Source of the DNA: CAYMZZ01 sp044463125 | GTDB taxonomy: Bacteria > Bacteroidota > Bacteroidia > Chitinophagales > Chitinophagaceae | NCBI GenBank assembly: GCA_044463125.1 | Contig: JBIQMS010000002.1 | Coordinates: 148,912-212,911, forward strand | Direction: 5' to 3' | Length of the DNA stretch: 64,000 bases | Shown here: piece after piece, positions 24,541 through 33,684 of the stretch | Layout of the letters: every line of letters begins with the position of its first letter | Numbering within the stretch: the stretch's first letter is position 1 | Program-made: the position numbers and the translations under genes | The notes under the pieces: generated by a model | What the model was told of the DNA's origin: nothing | Databases searched by the model: none | What the model saw: only the letters and a program-made list of their open reading frames with translations

Positions 24541-24845
24541 GTGGTAAGTAGGAAGTTGTAAGTAGGAAGTAGGAAATAGGAAGTAGAAAGTAGTAAGTCG
24601 TAAGTGGTAAGGAGGAAGTCGTGGGTTTGGGATAAATATCTGCGTTGATCTGCGGAAAAATCTGCGCAAATCTGCGGGAACCCTTCCGCACTTTAAACCT
24701 GTTCAAAGTTCAAGAGTGATTTCCCGCAGATTTTCGCAGATTTTTCCGCAGATCAACGCAGATTGGAGCTTGTTTCGCAAAACAACAACCTTAAACTTTA
24801 AACCCTCAACCCTAAACCAAAAACTTACAACTTAAAACTTACAAC
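24541..24845. repeat. Repeat-filled spacer after DinB-like gene
   Basis: 305 bp between convergent genes: AGTAGGAAGTAG-type units (about 24536-24622), CTGCG copy H (24636-24763), TTAAACC/CCCTAAA units (about 24785-24818) and AAACTTACAACTT units running into the last codons of the minus-strand permease gene. About 150 bp (24613-24795) closely match the spacer on the other side of the DinB-like gene in direct orientation. Confidence 0.82.
24636..24763. repeat. CTGCG fold-back element, copy H
   Basis: Differs from copy G at only a few positions, including the flanks GTCGTGGGTTTGG on the left and CAAAACAACAACCTTAAA on the right. Confidence 0.85.
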
Positions 24846-26042
24846 TTAAAACTCCCCTTCCCCCATCTTCTTCCGCACCAACTTATAATTGGCCCAGGCA
24901 GAGAGCGCCAGAAGAACCAATGCCGTCAACAACACCGACCAATGGGGCCAGGATTGCAGTTCGGGGCGGCTGTACATTACCCAGCGGTGGAAAGCAAATT
25001 GCATAAACGCCGTTAAGGCCAGCGCCGCCACAATGATGAAGACATACACCGGAATAAAGCGTTGCGTGAAATGACGGCTCAGCCAGTTGGGCGAATAACC
25101 GAGTGTCAGCAACAACCGGATACTATCGCGGCTGCGCGCGATCACCAGTTGCAGATAAAATGAAAACAGCAGCATGGCCAGCACTACCACCAGGATGCCG
25201 AATACACCCAGCCCGGTGAAAATGCCTTCGAATACCTGCTTCATGCGACCAAATTTGGTCTTGTCTTTATTCACCTTGAATGCCTGCTGATCCAGGTAAT
25301 TCAGCAGGGCCGGATCGTTGGCGTCTTTGGTTTTGATATAAATACGGCTGAAGAGTTCGGCCTTTTTGCCTTTGAAATTGATATTGCCCCAATCGAGAAA
25401 GGACTTGGGAACAATCACGGAATTGATCCGGTCGCTGAAAGCCATGATGCGGCCGGTAAAATTTTCTTCCCGGCCAGCATCGCCATACACCGTTATGCGA
25501 ACCGGAATACCCGACGCTGTTTCGGGCGACACCTGCGGCAATCCATAGCTGGGACCAAACACATTAAATATCTCGAGGAAATCGCTGGAAACAATAATGG
25601 GTACCAGGGCCTGGCCAGGCTGCCAGCTAAAGCCCGGTGGCAGGGTATCGAGAAAGCGATCTTCAATACTTTCCACAAAAAGATTGGTGCTGAAGGGAAG
25701 TATGCCACCAGCGCTCAGCTCTACCTGGAAAAGATTGGCTTCCAGTGGCGCCGCATCGCTGATGAAAGGCAATTGGCGGATGCTGTCGACCATGGCGCGG
25801 GTAAACAAATGCTTTTCCTTCTGCCCCATATTTTCATTGGTCACCGAGCGGGTAATGCTGATATAGTCAAAACCCTCCTTGCGAATGCTGCCGGTGCGCA
25901 TCAGTTGCTGCAGGTTGATGAACATCTGCAATGATGCCAGCAACAACAGGATACCGATACCCAGCCCGATATAGGAAAAGCGTCGTGACCAGGCATTGCT
26001 GCCGGTTTGCAAAAGCTGACTGATGGGTTTATAGGAAGGCAT
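24846..26042 (-). CDS. FtsX/MacB-like ABC transporter permease
   Basis: 398 aa with the MacB-FtsX topology: one N-terminal span (FSYIGLGIGILLLLASLQMF), an extracytoplasmic domain of about 220 residues, and three C-terminal spans (GVFGILVVVLAMLLFSFYL, VYVFIIVAALALTAF, VLLTALVLLALSAW). SRDSIRLLLTLGYSPNWL is the usual cytoplasmic coupling segment. It starts 9 nt after the stop of the ATPase gene, so they form one transporter. Such mechanotransmission pairs act on lipoproteins, peptides or cell-wall enzymes; the substrate is unknown. Confidence 0.8.
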   Translation of the reverse strand: MPSYKPISQLLQTGSNAWSRRFSYIGLGIGILLLLASLQMFINLQQLMRTGSIRKEGFDYISITRSVTNENMGQKEKHLFTRAMVDSIRQLPFISDAAPLEANLFQVELSAGGILPFSTNLFVESIEDRFLDTLPPGFSWQPGQALVPIIVSSDFLEIFNVFGPSYGLPQVSPETASGIPVRITVYGDAGREENFTGRIMAFSDRINSVIVPKSFLDWGNINFKGKKAELFSRIYIKTKDANDPALLNYLDQQAFKVNKDKTKFGRMKQVFEGIFTGLGVFGILVVVLAMLLFSFYLQLVIARSRDSIRLLLTLGYSPNWLSRHFTQRFIPVYVFIIVAALALTAFMQFAFHRWVMYSRPELQSWPHWSVLLTALVLLALSAWANYKLVRKKMGEGEF

Positions 26043-26051
26043 GGGATTCGC

Positions 26052-26693
26052 TTAAAGATGAAGTAGACGGGTATGGGGATAGTGATCAATGCGTTCCAGG
26101 TCGGCCAGGATGATACAGGCACTGCGAGCTTCGGCTTCTTCCAGCATCAGGGCCATGGCTTTGGCCGCGTTGGCATCATCAAGATGGCTAAAGGGCTCAT
26201 CGAGCAACAAGTAACAAAAGGGCTGCATCAGTGCGCGGATGATGGCGCAACGCTGTTGCTCGCCATAGCTGCATTGGCCACCTGGAGAATCCAGCTTATG
26301 GCCAATACCCAACCGTTCCGCCATCTCGCGAATTTTTTCGGGAGGATGATGCGGATCCAATTGTCGCTTGATATCGATATTCTGATAAACGGTCAGCCCC
26401 GGGAAAAGACGCAGATCCTGAAATACCACACTCACTTTATCCTGCCGCAAAGATGCCCAAACTTCCGCGCCAAATGCCCTGATGGGTTTATTGTCGTAAA
26501 CAATATCACCGGAATAATTTGTTCGCATCCCGTACAAAAAATTAATCAACGACGATTTACCACTCCCCGAAGGTGCGATGATCTTGATGCGCTCGCCGGG
26601 GCTGAACTCCAGTTGGCGTCCCCAGATTTCAGAATCCTGCTTGCGCGATTCCTCAAAATAGGTAGGGAGAATATTCTGTAGGGTCAACGACAT
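26052..26693 (-). CDS. ABC transporter ATP-binding protein, atypical signature and switch
   Basis: 213 aa ATPase partner of the permease downstream. Walker A is APSGSGKSSL, the Q-loop VVFQDLRLFPGL, Walker B YLLLDEPFSHLD. The ABC signature reads CSYGEQQR instead of LSGGQQR, and the position of the switch histidine (THD in most proteins) reads ILADLER with no His, so turnover may be weak or differently controlled. ATG 26693 is preferred because upstream ATGs at 26705 and 26711 touch the hairpin at 26710-26734; they remain possible. The gene follows that hairpin and is codirectional with the DUF4836 gene. Confidence 0.8.
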   Translation of the reverse strand: MSLTLQNILPTYFEESRKQDSEIWGRQLEFSPGERIKIIAPSGSGKSSLINFLYGMRTNYSGDIVYDNKPIRAFGAEVWASLRQDKVSVVFQDLRLFPGLTVYQNIDIKRQLDPHHPPEKIREMAERLGIGHKLDSPGGQCSYGEQQRCAIIRALMQPFCYLLLDEPFSHLDDANAAKAMALMLEEAEARSACIILADLERIDHYPHTRLLHL

Positions 26694-26709
26694 CTTGCTA
26701 TACATTAAC

Positions 26710-26734
26710 AAGCCGCAGCCAAAGGCTGCGGCTT
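26710..26734 (-). terminator. Hairpin after the DUF4836 gene
   Basis: AAGCCGCAGCC - AAA - GGCTGCGGCTT, an 11-bp perfect stem with a 3-nt loop, between the DUF4836 gene and the ABC ATPase gene. No T-tract follows on the minus strand (it continues GTTAATG), so it may attenuate rather than stop transcription. Confidence 0.55.
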
Positions 26735-26753
26735 GCGATAATGAGAGATTTAT

Positions 26754-28427
26754 TTATTTGGAAGGTACCGCCTCTACGCTTACGCTATCGGCAGGCCATT
26801 CGGCCGGTGCCGACATGCTTTTCGTAAATTGATTGGCTATGCCGCCCAGGTAATTAGTAAGTTGCTTCAGGCTATTGTTTTTGCGGTCGATCAGGTTCAC
26901 TTCCATATGGGTTTTCACTTTTCCATCTTCCACATCGCCATAGAGAACCGCATTATCCCAAAAAGCTATGGACGCGTTCAGGATACTTCCGGTGGAAGAT
27001 TGTTCCGCAGCGGGATTGTCCTGGTTCATGAGTGCTTTCACACGACCCAGGATCCGGTTTACATCTACAAAGAATCCCATCTGGTGGCCGCTGATCTTAT
27101 CGGCATAGGCGGGACTGTTGTTGCCTGCCTTGAAGCGATCGATCTCGCCCTGGCTGCTGCCAAATACCAGCCAGTTTTCGTCGAAGGAATACTGCAGGTC
27201 GCGCGTAGCCTGGTCGGCATTCTTCATTTGCTGTTGCACGATGCCTACCAGTTTACCAAATGCTTCCTTATCGTTAACGGACACAGCCGCCACAAAATTC
27301 AGATCTGGATTTTCGCGTACATAGAATTCTTTCTTGCCATTGAATCCTTCGTATTCCACTGAATCCTTCTTTACCCCAAAATCGGCCAAAGCGAAAGCGA
27401 TATCGCCCTTGTTGGCGGCAACAAACTCATCCATACTGTAGTTGTATTCACCAAAGAATCCATTCACCATACCATCGGCGCCGATCAGTTTGGAAAGCTC
27501 CTTCAAGCCTTCAGGGGGATAATTGAAAACACCCGCAGCCATCACTTCGCCGGAAGGCAGACGCTTGATCAGATCAGTACCTACCGTTTTGGGTTTATGC
27601 TTTTTCAGCAGGGAGGCGAGGTCCTTGCTTACATACTGTGTATTGTCGAAAGTAATCTTGCCATTATCGAAATGCAGGGTACCAGCAGAAATATTGCCCT
27701 CGATGAGTGTGGATACTTTGAGCATGGAAGTGAGCATGCCCATGCGCGCGTCGGCAAAGAATTCAGCATTGGTCCAGAAATGCAGGTCACCGGTTTCGCC
27801 GATCAGCGAAGCAAAACGCTTGTCGCTATCCAGCAATTTGTCGCCCTTCAGCGCCAGGATGTCCTTACCCAACTGCAGCAGGGTATCGCCTTTCAGCATC
27901 CGCGAGCGACCGTTGCCATAGTTTCCGCCCATTTCGTCGAGCGGCGCATTGGCCAGGATCATGAAGCGATCTTTATTCCAAAGCAGGAGGGTCATCTCAT
28001 CAGGATTAGTGAATTTCAGGTCGCCGTCGCTATTGATGGTAATCTTTTCACTGCGGGATGAGTTCAGGGTATTTTCAAAAGCAGCCGCGTCAGTGAGTTT
28101 CCCCTGAAAAGCGAAGTAGCCACTACCATTGTGGCGAGCCAGGTGAAACACTATATCTTCCTTCAGGTTAATGCCCGAAGTGGCCGGGTCGTTCAACAAC
28201 TTCTGGGCAGCACTGTCATTAGGATCTGTTTGGTCCGACATGGATTTAAACCAATCCGCATTGCGGATATCTTCCCAGGTCATTTTACCGGAAAGGGATT
28301 TCATGTTGACGTGCACAACAAGTGCCGCATCTTTGGGTACAAGCAGTCCCGTTTTACCGGCTTGCGAACAGGCGGCCAGCAGCAGTGCCATCAGCACCAC
28401 CGGGATCAGAAAATTTCTTTTGTTCAT
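26754..28427 (-). CDS. DUF4836 family lipoprotein
   Basis: 557-aa predicted lipoprotein: signal peptide MNKRNFLIPVVLMALLL with lipobox LAACS (Cys20), then LVPKDAALVVHVNMKSLSGK, the start of the DUF4836 domain found in Bacteroidota surface or periplasmic proteins of unknown role. The body repeats a pattern of beta-rich segments with a second internal copy (MGFFVDVNRILGRVKALM). It lies 21 bp after hisS on the same strand and probably shares its transcript. No catalytic motif is visible. Confidence 0.8.
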   Translation of the reverse strand: MNKRNFLIPVVLMALLLAACSQAGKTGLLVPKDAALVVHVNMKSLSGKMTWEDIRNADWFKSMSDQTDPNDSAAQKLLNDPATSGINLKEDIVFHLARHNGSGYFAFQGKLTDAAAFENTLNSSRSEKITINSDGDLKFTNPDEMTLLLWNKDRFMILANAPLDEMGGNYGNGRSRMLKGDTLLQLGKDILALKGDKLLDSDKRFASLIGETGDLHFWTNAEFFADARMGMLTSMLKVSTLIEGNISAGTLHFDNGKITFDNTQYVSKDLASLLKKHKPKTVGTDLIKRLPSGEVMAAGVFNYPPEGLKELSKLIGADGMVNGFFGEYNYSMDEFVAANKGDIAFALADFGVKKDSVEYEGFNGKKEFYVRENPDLNFVAAVSVNDKEAFGKLVGIVQQQMKNADQATRDLQYSFDENWLVFGSSQGEIDRFKAGNNSPAYADKISGHQMGFFVDVNRILGRVKALMNQDNPAAEQSSTGSILNASIAFWDNAVLYGDVEDGKVKTHMEVNLIDRKNNSLKQLTNYLGGIANQFTKSMSAPAEWPADSVSVEAVPSK

Positions 28428-28448
28428 GTAGTGGATTGTTTTGAAGCG

Positions 28449-29828
28449 TCAAAGAAACGAAAAGCTGCTCAGATTATCGAATGAAACGGATACTTGTTGC
28501 CCATTCCGGAGGTCCTTGATCGTACATTTTCGATCCTGAAGTTCCTGGCTGCCAATGATTATGACAAAAGGGATCTGCCTTTTTTCGGCATATTTAAACT
28601 GCTTGTCGAATTTGACAGCCTCATGGTAGAGTTCGCAGCGGATGCCGGTTTCGCGCAGGATACCGGCCAACTGAAAGGCGGCCTGGCATTCTTTTTCTCC
28701 CAGGTTGAAGAAGAGAACATCCGTACCGGTCTGCACTTCATCCGGAAAAGCTTTCAACTCCTCCAGCACATCATAAATACGGTCTACCCCAAAGCTGATA
28801 CCCACGCCGGGGATGCCGGGCACGCCAAACAGGCCGGTAAGATCATCGTAGCGGCCACCGCCCCCAATGCTGCCCATCTGCACATCGAGCGACTTCACTT
28901 CAAAGATGGTACCGGTGTAATAGTTCAATCCCCTGGCCAGGGTAAAGTCAATCTCAATCGGTAAATCGGATCCGCTGGTAGCGGCCAGAAAGTCCAGGAT
29001 CCAGCCCAGCTCTTCCAGGCCTTCTTTGGCCAGGGGTTCAGCGCCCAATAGTTTGTCAAGTGAAGCCAGCTTTTCATTGTTGTTGCCGGCAATAGTAAGG
29101 TATTGGCGAATAATAGTTACCTGGTCTTCACCAAGCCCCTTTGCCTTTAATTCTTCTTCCACTTTCTCCAGGCCAATCTTATCGAGCTTGTCGATGGCGA
29201 CTGTAATATCAGTGAGCTTGTCGGCGCCGGCACTGGCTGCTGCCAGCGCAGCCAATATTTTTCGATTGTTTAGTTTGATTGCCACTTTCAGGCCCAATTT
29301 CTTAAACACTTCGGCATAAACGGAGGCGAGCTCCACTTCGTTGAGCAGCGACTTGCTGCCTACAACATCAGCATCGCACTGATAAAACTCGCGGTAACGT
29401 CCACGTTGCGGGCGATCGGCCCGCCAAACGGGTTGCAACTGGTAGCGGCGGAAAGGGAAATGCAGTTTCGCCTGGTTCATGGCCACATAGCGCGCAAAGG
29501 GAATGGTAAGGTCGTATCGAAGCGCCCTTTCGGTGAGCTCCTTGCTGTTTTTGCCCTGCAGGGCCAGCTCAAACCCCTTTTTGGTTTTTTCGATATTGGC
29601 GGGATCGCCCAGCCCATTGTTGAGGATTTTGAAAATAAGGCGGTCGCCCTCCTCGCCATATTTACCCATCAGGGTATCGAGGTTTTCCATGGCAGGCGTT
29701 TCCAGCGGCTGAAAGCCATATTTTTCAAAAACAGAACGGATAACGGAGAAAATATAGTTGCGCTTGCGCACGGTATCGGGTCCAAAATCGCGGGTGCCCT
29801 GCGGAAGACTTACAGTAGGTTTTGCCAT
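28449..29828 (-). CDS. hisS: Histidyl-tRNA synthetase
   Basis: Charges tRNA-His. 459 aa, class II: motif 1 around FEKYGFQPLETPAMEN, motif 2 FRRYQLQPVWRADRPQRGR, the histidine-binding LARGLNYYTGTIFEV, motif 3 GVGISFGVDRIYDVL, and the C-terminal anticodon-binding domain (GTDVLFFNLGEKE onward). Complete in length. It follows the phosphatase gene by about 50 nt on the same strand. Confidence 0.96.
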   Translation of the reverse strand: MAKPTVSLPQGTRDFGPDTVRKRNYIFSVIRSVFEKYGFQPLETPAMENLDTLMGKYGEEGDRLIFKILNNGLGDPANIEKTKKGFELALQGKNSKELTERALRYDLTIPFARYVAMNQAKLHFPFRRYQLQPVWRADRPQRGRYREFYQCDADVVGSKSLLNEVELASVYAEVFKKLGLKVAIKLNNRKILAALAAASAGADKLTDITVAIDKLDKIGLEKVEEELKAKGLGEDQVTIIRQYLTIAGNNNEKLASLDKLLGAEPLAKEGLEELGWILDFLAATSGSDLPIEIDFTLARGLNYYTGTIFEVKSLDVQMGSIGGGGRYDDLTGLFGVPGIPGVGISFGVDRIYDVLEELKAFPDEVQTGTDVLFFNLGEKECQAAFQLAGILRETGIRCELYHEAVKFDKQFKYAEKRQIPFVIIIGSQELQDRKCTIKDLRNGQQVSVSFDNLSSFSFL

Positions 29829-29878
29829 CAGTGGTTAGATAGTAATTGAAGGATGATAAGGTTGCGGATCATTAGGAA

Positions 29879-30349
29879 TCAGGATGCCATGCTGCGTGCG
29901 TGATTGTCGATGATGGCATCGCAGGCTTCGCTGATCATGGCGAATACTTCATGATAACCCTCTTCTGCTCCATAATAGGGGTCGGGCACATCCTGGTTGC
30001 TGCCGGGGTTCAGCTCATTCATGAGCAAATCAGCTTTTTGTGGGTCAAATGAATGCCGCGCAATTCGCCGCATTTCATCAAGCACATCGGAAGCCAGCGC
30101 ATAAATGCGGTCATAAGCCTGGAAATCCGCGGCCACAAAGCGCCGGGCCCTTTGATGGCTGATATCGATGCCATGCAGCCGGGCCACTTTTTGCGAAAGG
30201 GGATGCGGCGCATCGCCTGTATGGTAACCATTGGTGCCCGCACTCTCAACAATCCAGTTCAAACCCGCTTTTTCAGCCTTGTGCTGCAAAATGCCCTCCG
30301 CCAGCGGGCTGCGGCAGATATTGCCCAAACAAACGACGAGGATTTTCAT
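29879..30349 (-). CDS. Low-molecular-weight protein-tyrosine phosphatase
   Basis: 156 aa cytosolic phosphatase. The P-loop CLGNICRSP (Cys7, Arg13) is at the N-terminus and the general-acid motif is DPYYG near residue 128, so it should be active. An arsenate reductase role is less likely given the tyrosine pair after the Asp. A TATATTTG promoter box ends 4 nt before the ATG, giving a nearly leaderless message. It probably heads a phosphatase-hisS-DUF4836 transcript. Confidence 0.92.
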   Translation of the reverse strand: MKILVVCLGNICRSPLAEGILQHKAEKAGLNWIVESAGTNGYHTGDAPHPLSQKVARLHGIDISHQRARRFVAADFQAYDRIYALASDVLDEMRRIARHSFDPQKADLLMNELNPGSNQDVPDPYYGAEEGYHEVFAMISEACDAIIDNHARSMAS

Positions 30350-30353
30350 GCTG

Positions 30354-30361
30354 CAAATATA
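30354..30361 (-). promoter_or_regulatory. -7 box (TATATTTG) directly before phosphatase gene
   Basis: Reads TATATTTGCAGCATG on the minus strand with ATG as the start codon, the same spacing as at rlmN. An ACGTNNN array (30366-30398) lies immediately upstream. Confidence 0.6.
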
Positions 30362-30365
30362 TGCG

Positions 30366-30580
30366 ACGTATTACGTAGTACGTTTTACGTTCTACGTTTT
30401 AGGATTAAATGGTTGATTATTTGTGAGTTGGATTCTCACTTTTTGTAATAGTTACCCGGCAATGAAATAATCACATATTGGGCTCAGACTGAATTGTGCA
30501 GCTTAATTTCTATACCAACTAACCCGCCTTCATAAACTTCACCCAAAAACGTACTACGTACAACGTATAACGTAAAACGT
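30366..30580. repeat. Inverted pair of ACGTNNN arrays in divergent spacer
   Basis: Left array 30366-30398 and right array 30549-30580, about five units each, read as reverse complements and bound the spacer between the phosphatase gene and the next plus-strand gene. The about 150 nt between them hold a small GTGAG/CTCAC hairpin near 30424-30440 and otherwise nothing recognised. The right array ends 4 nt before the start codon at 30585. Confidence 0.8.
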
Positions 30581-30584
30581 ATCT

Positions 30585-30962
30585 ATGGATTTTACACAAA
30601 CTCCGCATCTCACTACTGCCAAACAACAAAAATTCAATAATTTGGCGGCCCTGAACAGCTTAAGCATGGGAATCATTGATAAGGATAATGAAGAAAAGCG
30701 TGCAGACAGCGCGGAATCCATGATGGAGGAGTATGAACGCAAGCGCCGCAAACAGGTGGCAGCTATGCGTTCCATTCTCGATTATGGTATCGGCACCCTG
30801 ATTATGGCGGCCGGGGTTTTCCTGTTTATCAGGAACCGATTAGACCTCTCTTTCAATGAAAAGTTCCCCCCCAATGATTCCGATAAAATAATCGGGGTGG
30901 TGTTTGTGATCTATGGCTTGTGGCGGGTGTATCGTGGGTACCGGAAAAATTATTTTAAATGA
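30585..30962 (+). CDS. Small membrane protein, unknown function
   Basis: 125 aa, no family recognised. The N-terminal 65 residues are polar and helical (DKDNEEKRADSAESMMEEYERKRRKQ, shown here as DKDNEEKRADSAES onward), followed by two membrane spans (GTLIMAAGVFLFI and IIGVVFVIYGLWRVY) joined by a short loop. It overlaps the start of the PstS-like gene by 4 bp (ATGA), so the two are coupled, which suggests a role with the same envelope system. Confidence 0.75.
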   Translation: MDFTQTPHLTTAKQQKFNNLAALNSLSMGIIDKDNEEKRADSAESMMEEYERKRRKQVAAMRSILDYGIGTLIMAAGVFLFIRNRLDLSFNEKFPPNDSDKIIGVVFVIYGLWRVYRGYRKNYFK

Positions 30963-31879
30963 GGAAATCATTCCCCTTTTTCAGGATTATCTTTTTACTG
31001 ATCATTATTGTCTCCTGCAAATCTTATGAGGAAAAGGCAGCAGAGTTGCCCGACACGCCCCTGCGGGGTGAGATTCATATTAGTGCCGATGAATCATTTA
31101 AGCCCATTGTAGATGAGCATATCAAAGTGTATGAATCCAATAATCGCGGCACCAAAATTCATGTACACTATAAGCCGGAAGCAGAATGTTTGAAGGACCT
31201 GCTGGTCGATAGCATCCGCATGATCATTGCCACTCGTGGATTGAGTGCAGAGGAGTCGGCTTTTATCTCCGACAGCCTGCGGGTAGGTCCCGAATGGCTG
31301 GATGTGGCCCGCGATGCAGTGGCTGTGATTGTGCATCCCGAATCGCCTGATTCTCTTTTCACTATGCAGGAGATACGACAGGTGCTTACCGGCAGCTTTA
31401 AGAAAAAATTAATACCGGTATTTGATGGCATCAAAGCAACCAGTACAGTGCGCTTTATCGTCGATTCAGTATTGAAAGGCGAAGCCCTGAGCCCGGAAGC
31501 CATGGCCGCCCAGAGCAGCGAAGGGGTTATTGACTATGTCTCCCGTAATCCCGGAACCATAGGGTTTATCGGCGTAAGCTGGATTGGTAATAAAGAAGAT
31601 GAGGAACAGAAAAGTTTTTTGAAAAAAGTACGGATCGCCTATCTCGAGAGTACCGACTCAATAGGAACGTTCGTACAGCCGGTGCAAAACAATATCTACC
31701 TGGGCATCTATCCCATGGTACGCGATTTGTTTTACATACGGAAGGAAAGACATAAGGGACTGGCTTATGGCCTGGCCATGTTTATGAAGGGACATATAGG
31801 GCAGCTTATTTTCAAGCGCGCCTATCTTGTTCCCACACAAAAAAAATATACACTTCGGCCGATCAGGCTGAACGAATAG
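30959..31879 (+). CDS. PstS-like phosphate-binding-type lipoprotein
   Basis: 306 aa with signal peptide and lipobox IVSCKS (Cys about 20). The body is a periplasmic-binding fold of the PstS-like type: GEIHISADESFKPIVDEHI, HVHYKPEAECLKDLLVDS, DAVAVIVHPESP, and STVRFIVDSVL with GVIDYVSRNPGTIGFIGV. No phosphate permease genes are near. In Bacteroidota such proteins are often encoded next to ExbB/ExbD/TonB genes and a TPR protein, so a role in the envelope energy-transduction machine is more likely than phosphate uptake; that is inference from known gene order. Confidence 0.78.
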   Translation: MRKSFPFFRIIFLLIIIVSCKSYEEKAAELPDTPLRGEIHISADESFKPIVDEHIKVYESNNRGTKIHVHYKPEAECLKDLLVDSIRMIIATRGLSAEESAFISDSLRVGPEWLDVARDAVAVIVHPESPDSLFTMQEIRQVLTGSFKKKLIPVFDGIKATSTVRFIVDSVLKGEALSPEAMAAQSSEGVIDYVSRNPGTIGFIGVSWIGNKEDEEQKSFLKKVRIAYLESTDSIGTFVQPVQNNIYLGIYPMVRDLFYIRKERHKGLAYGLAMFMKGHIGQLIFKRAYLVPTQKKYTLRPIRLNE

Positions 31880-31922
31880 GCAAAGTGGTTATATTTACAA
31901 CTTCTAAAAAGTGAAAAAAACA

Positions 31923-33620
31923 ATGAAGAAAATTTCCATTACAAGCCTGGTTGCGGTCATGCTCGTTGCCGGTACTGTGAAAGCACAATCCGTCCAGGAT
32001 GGGGTGAATGATATGTATGCTGAGCGCTACAAAAGCGCTATAGCCACTTTTGAGAAATTGCTGGCTGCAAACCCCAACAATATTGAAGCCACTTACTGGC
32101 TGGGGCAAACCTACCTGGAGCAGGAAAATCTTGCGGCTGCCAAGGCGCTCTATGAAAAAGCGCTGCTGGCCAGTGCCAATGCGCCGCTCGTAATTGTAGG
32201 CATGGGCCAGGTAGAGTTGGAAGAGAACAAGATCAGCGAAGCCCGCCAGCGTTTTGAAGCAGCCCTCACCATGACCAAAAGCCGTAAAGGCAATGACCCC
32301 GACATTCTGAATGCTGTTGGCCGCGCCATTACCGAAGTATATGACCAGAAAACTAAAAAAGGGGATATCAATTACGCAATTGAGAAACTGACTGAAGCCG
32401 CTGAGCGCGATAAGAAAAATGCTTCTATTTACCTCAACCTGGGCGATGCCTACCGCAAAGCCAAGCCGGGTGAAGCGGGTGGACTGGCTTTCCAGAACTA
32501 TCAGCAGGCAGTTGACGTGAATAAGAATTTCGCCATCGCGCATTATCGCACGGCGCAGCTCTTCAATACACAACGCAACTGGGATCTTTATCAGAAACAC
32601 CTGGAAGCGGCCATTGAAGCTGATCCCCGTTTTGCGCCCGCTTATTATGACCTGTATTATTTCAAACTCTACCGTCAGGATTACCTGAACGCGGAGTACT
32701 ATGCCAACAAATACATTGAGAGCTCTGACCCCGATCCGCAAAATGATTACCTGCGTGTGCAAACGCTTTATGCCAAGAAAGATTTTGACAACGCGATTGC
32801 CGGCGCCAAGGAAATCATCAATAAAACCGGTCAGGATGCCAGGGCACGTACCTTTAAGCTGATTGCAGATTCTTATGTGCAAAAAGGTGACACGGCTGCA
32901 GGACGCGAATACATCGATCAATATTTCAGCCGTCTGAAAAAGTCGGACGAAGTATTGCCCTCTGACTTTAAACTGAAAGCAGATATCTATTCTGTTATTC
33001 CTGGTGAAGAAGCTACGGTGCTGCAGGCTTATGAGCAGGGTGTGGAAAGTGATACCACACTGGAAGGAAAAGTGAGTCTGCTGAAACAAGGGATCACATT
33101 CTTCGCAAAGCAGAAGAAATACGATATGGAGAGCAAGCTCCACGAAATGCTGCTGCAACTGAAGCCCGAAAAGACCATCAACGATTGGTTCAGCGCCGGT
33201 ATCGCCCACTACCGCAACGACAACTATGCTCGCAGCTACGATATCTTTACGATTGTGGCCGACAGCTTCCCCGACCAGATATATGGCTGGGAATGGAAAT
33301 TCCGGAATGCACAGATCATTGATACGGTTGCGAAAGACAGTATTGCCCTGCCCGCGGCAGAGCAGTTGATTACATTCACCAACAACGATACGGTAACTTA
33401 CGCTTCACAAATCACACTGGCTTCTTATTTCCTGGCCATGTATTACAACGATAAAGGCGACCAGGCTAAAGCGGTGGAATACCTGAAGCTCATGAAAGCC
33501 GCCACATCCGATCCCGCGCGTAAGGAAAATATCCAGAAGAATATTGATGCCCTGAGCGCACTGATTCCCAAATCGAGCTCCAGCGCGGGAGGGAAGGCGA
33601 CAGGGAGTTCAGGAAAGTGA
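31923..33620 (+). CDS. TPR repeat protein, exported
   Basis: 565 aa. The ATG at 31923 gives a signal peptide (MKKISITSLVAVMLVAGTVKAQS, cleavage after AQ/KAQ region); an in-frame GTG lies 12 nt upstream. Tetratricopeptide repeats begin at YAERYKSAIATFEKLLAANP and NIEATYWLGQTYLEQENL and continue through most of the protein, with later copies such as YYNDKGDQAKAVEYLKLM. The C-terminus is a Ser/Gly-rich tail. It lies 43 nt after the PstS-like gene. Likely a periplasmic scaffold for the same system as the PstS-like protein. Confidence 0.82.
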   Translation: MKKISITSLVAVMLVAGTVKAQSVQDGVNDMYAERYKSAIATFEKLLAANPNNIEATYWLGQTYLEQENLAAAKALYEKALLASANAPLVIVGMGQVELEENKISEARQRFEAALTMTKSRKGNDPDILNAVGRAITEVYDQKTKKGDINYAIEKLTEAAERDKKNASIYLNLGDAYRKAKPGEAGGLAFQNYQQAVDVNKNFAIAHYRTAQLFNTQRNWDLYQKHLEAAIEADPRFAPAYYDLYYFKLYRQDYLNAEYYANKYIESSDPDPQNDYLRVQTLYAKKDFDNAIAGAKEIINKTGQDARARTFKLIADSYVQKGDTAAGREYIDQYFSRLKKSDEVLPSDFKLKADIYSVIPGEEATVLQAYEQGVESDTTLEGKVSLLKQGITFFAKQKKYDMESKLHEMLLQLKPEKTINDWFSAGIAHYRNDNYARSYDIFTIVADSFPDQIYGWEWKFRNAQIIDTVAKDSIALPAAEQLITFTNNDTVTYASQITLASYFLAMYYNDKGDQAKAVEYLKLMKAATSDPARKENIQKNIDALSALIPKSSSSAGGKATGSSGK

Positions 33621-33684
33621 GTTTTACGTAGTACGTAGTACGTTATACGTTTTACGCTTTACGTTGGAGAGAGAATTTTAATCA

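Noticed and set aside
31863..33209. 448-codon open frame antisense to the TPR gene
   Set aside because: The plus strand has a complete TPR protein with signal peptide; the antisense frame shows no domain and reflects codon bias. The same applies to 8131-9300, 38633-39673, 51562-52968 and other long antisense frames.
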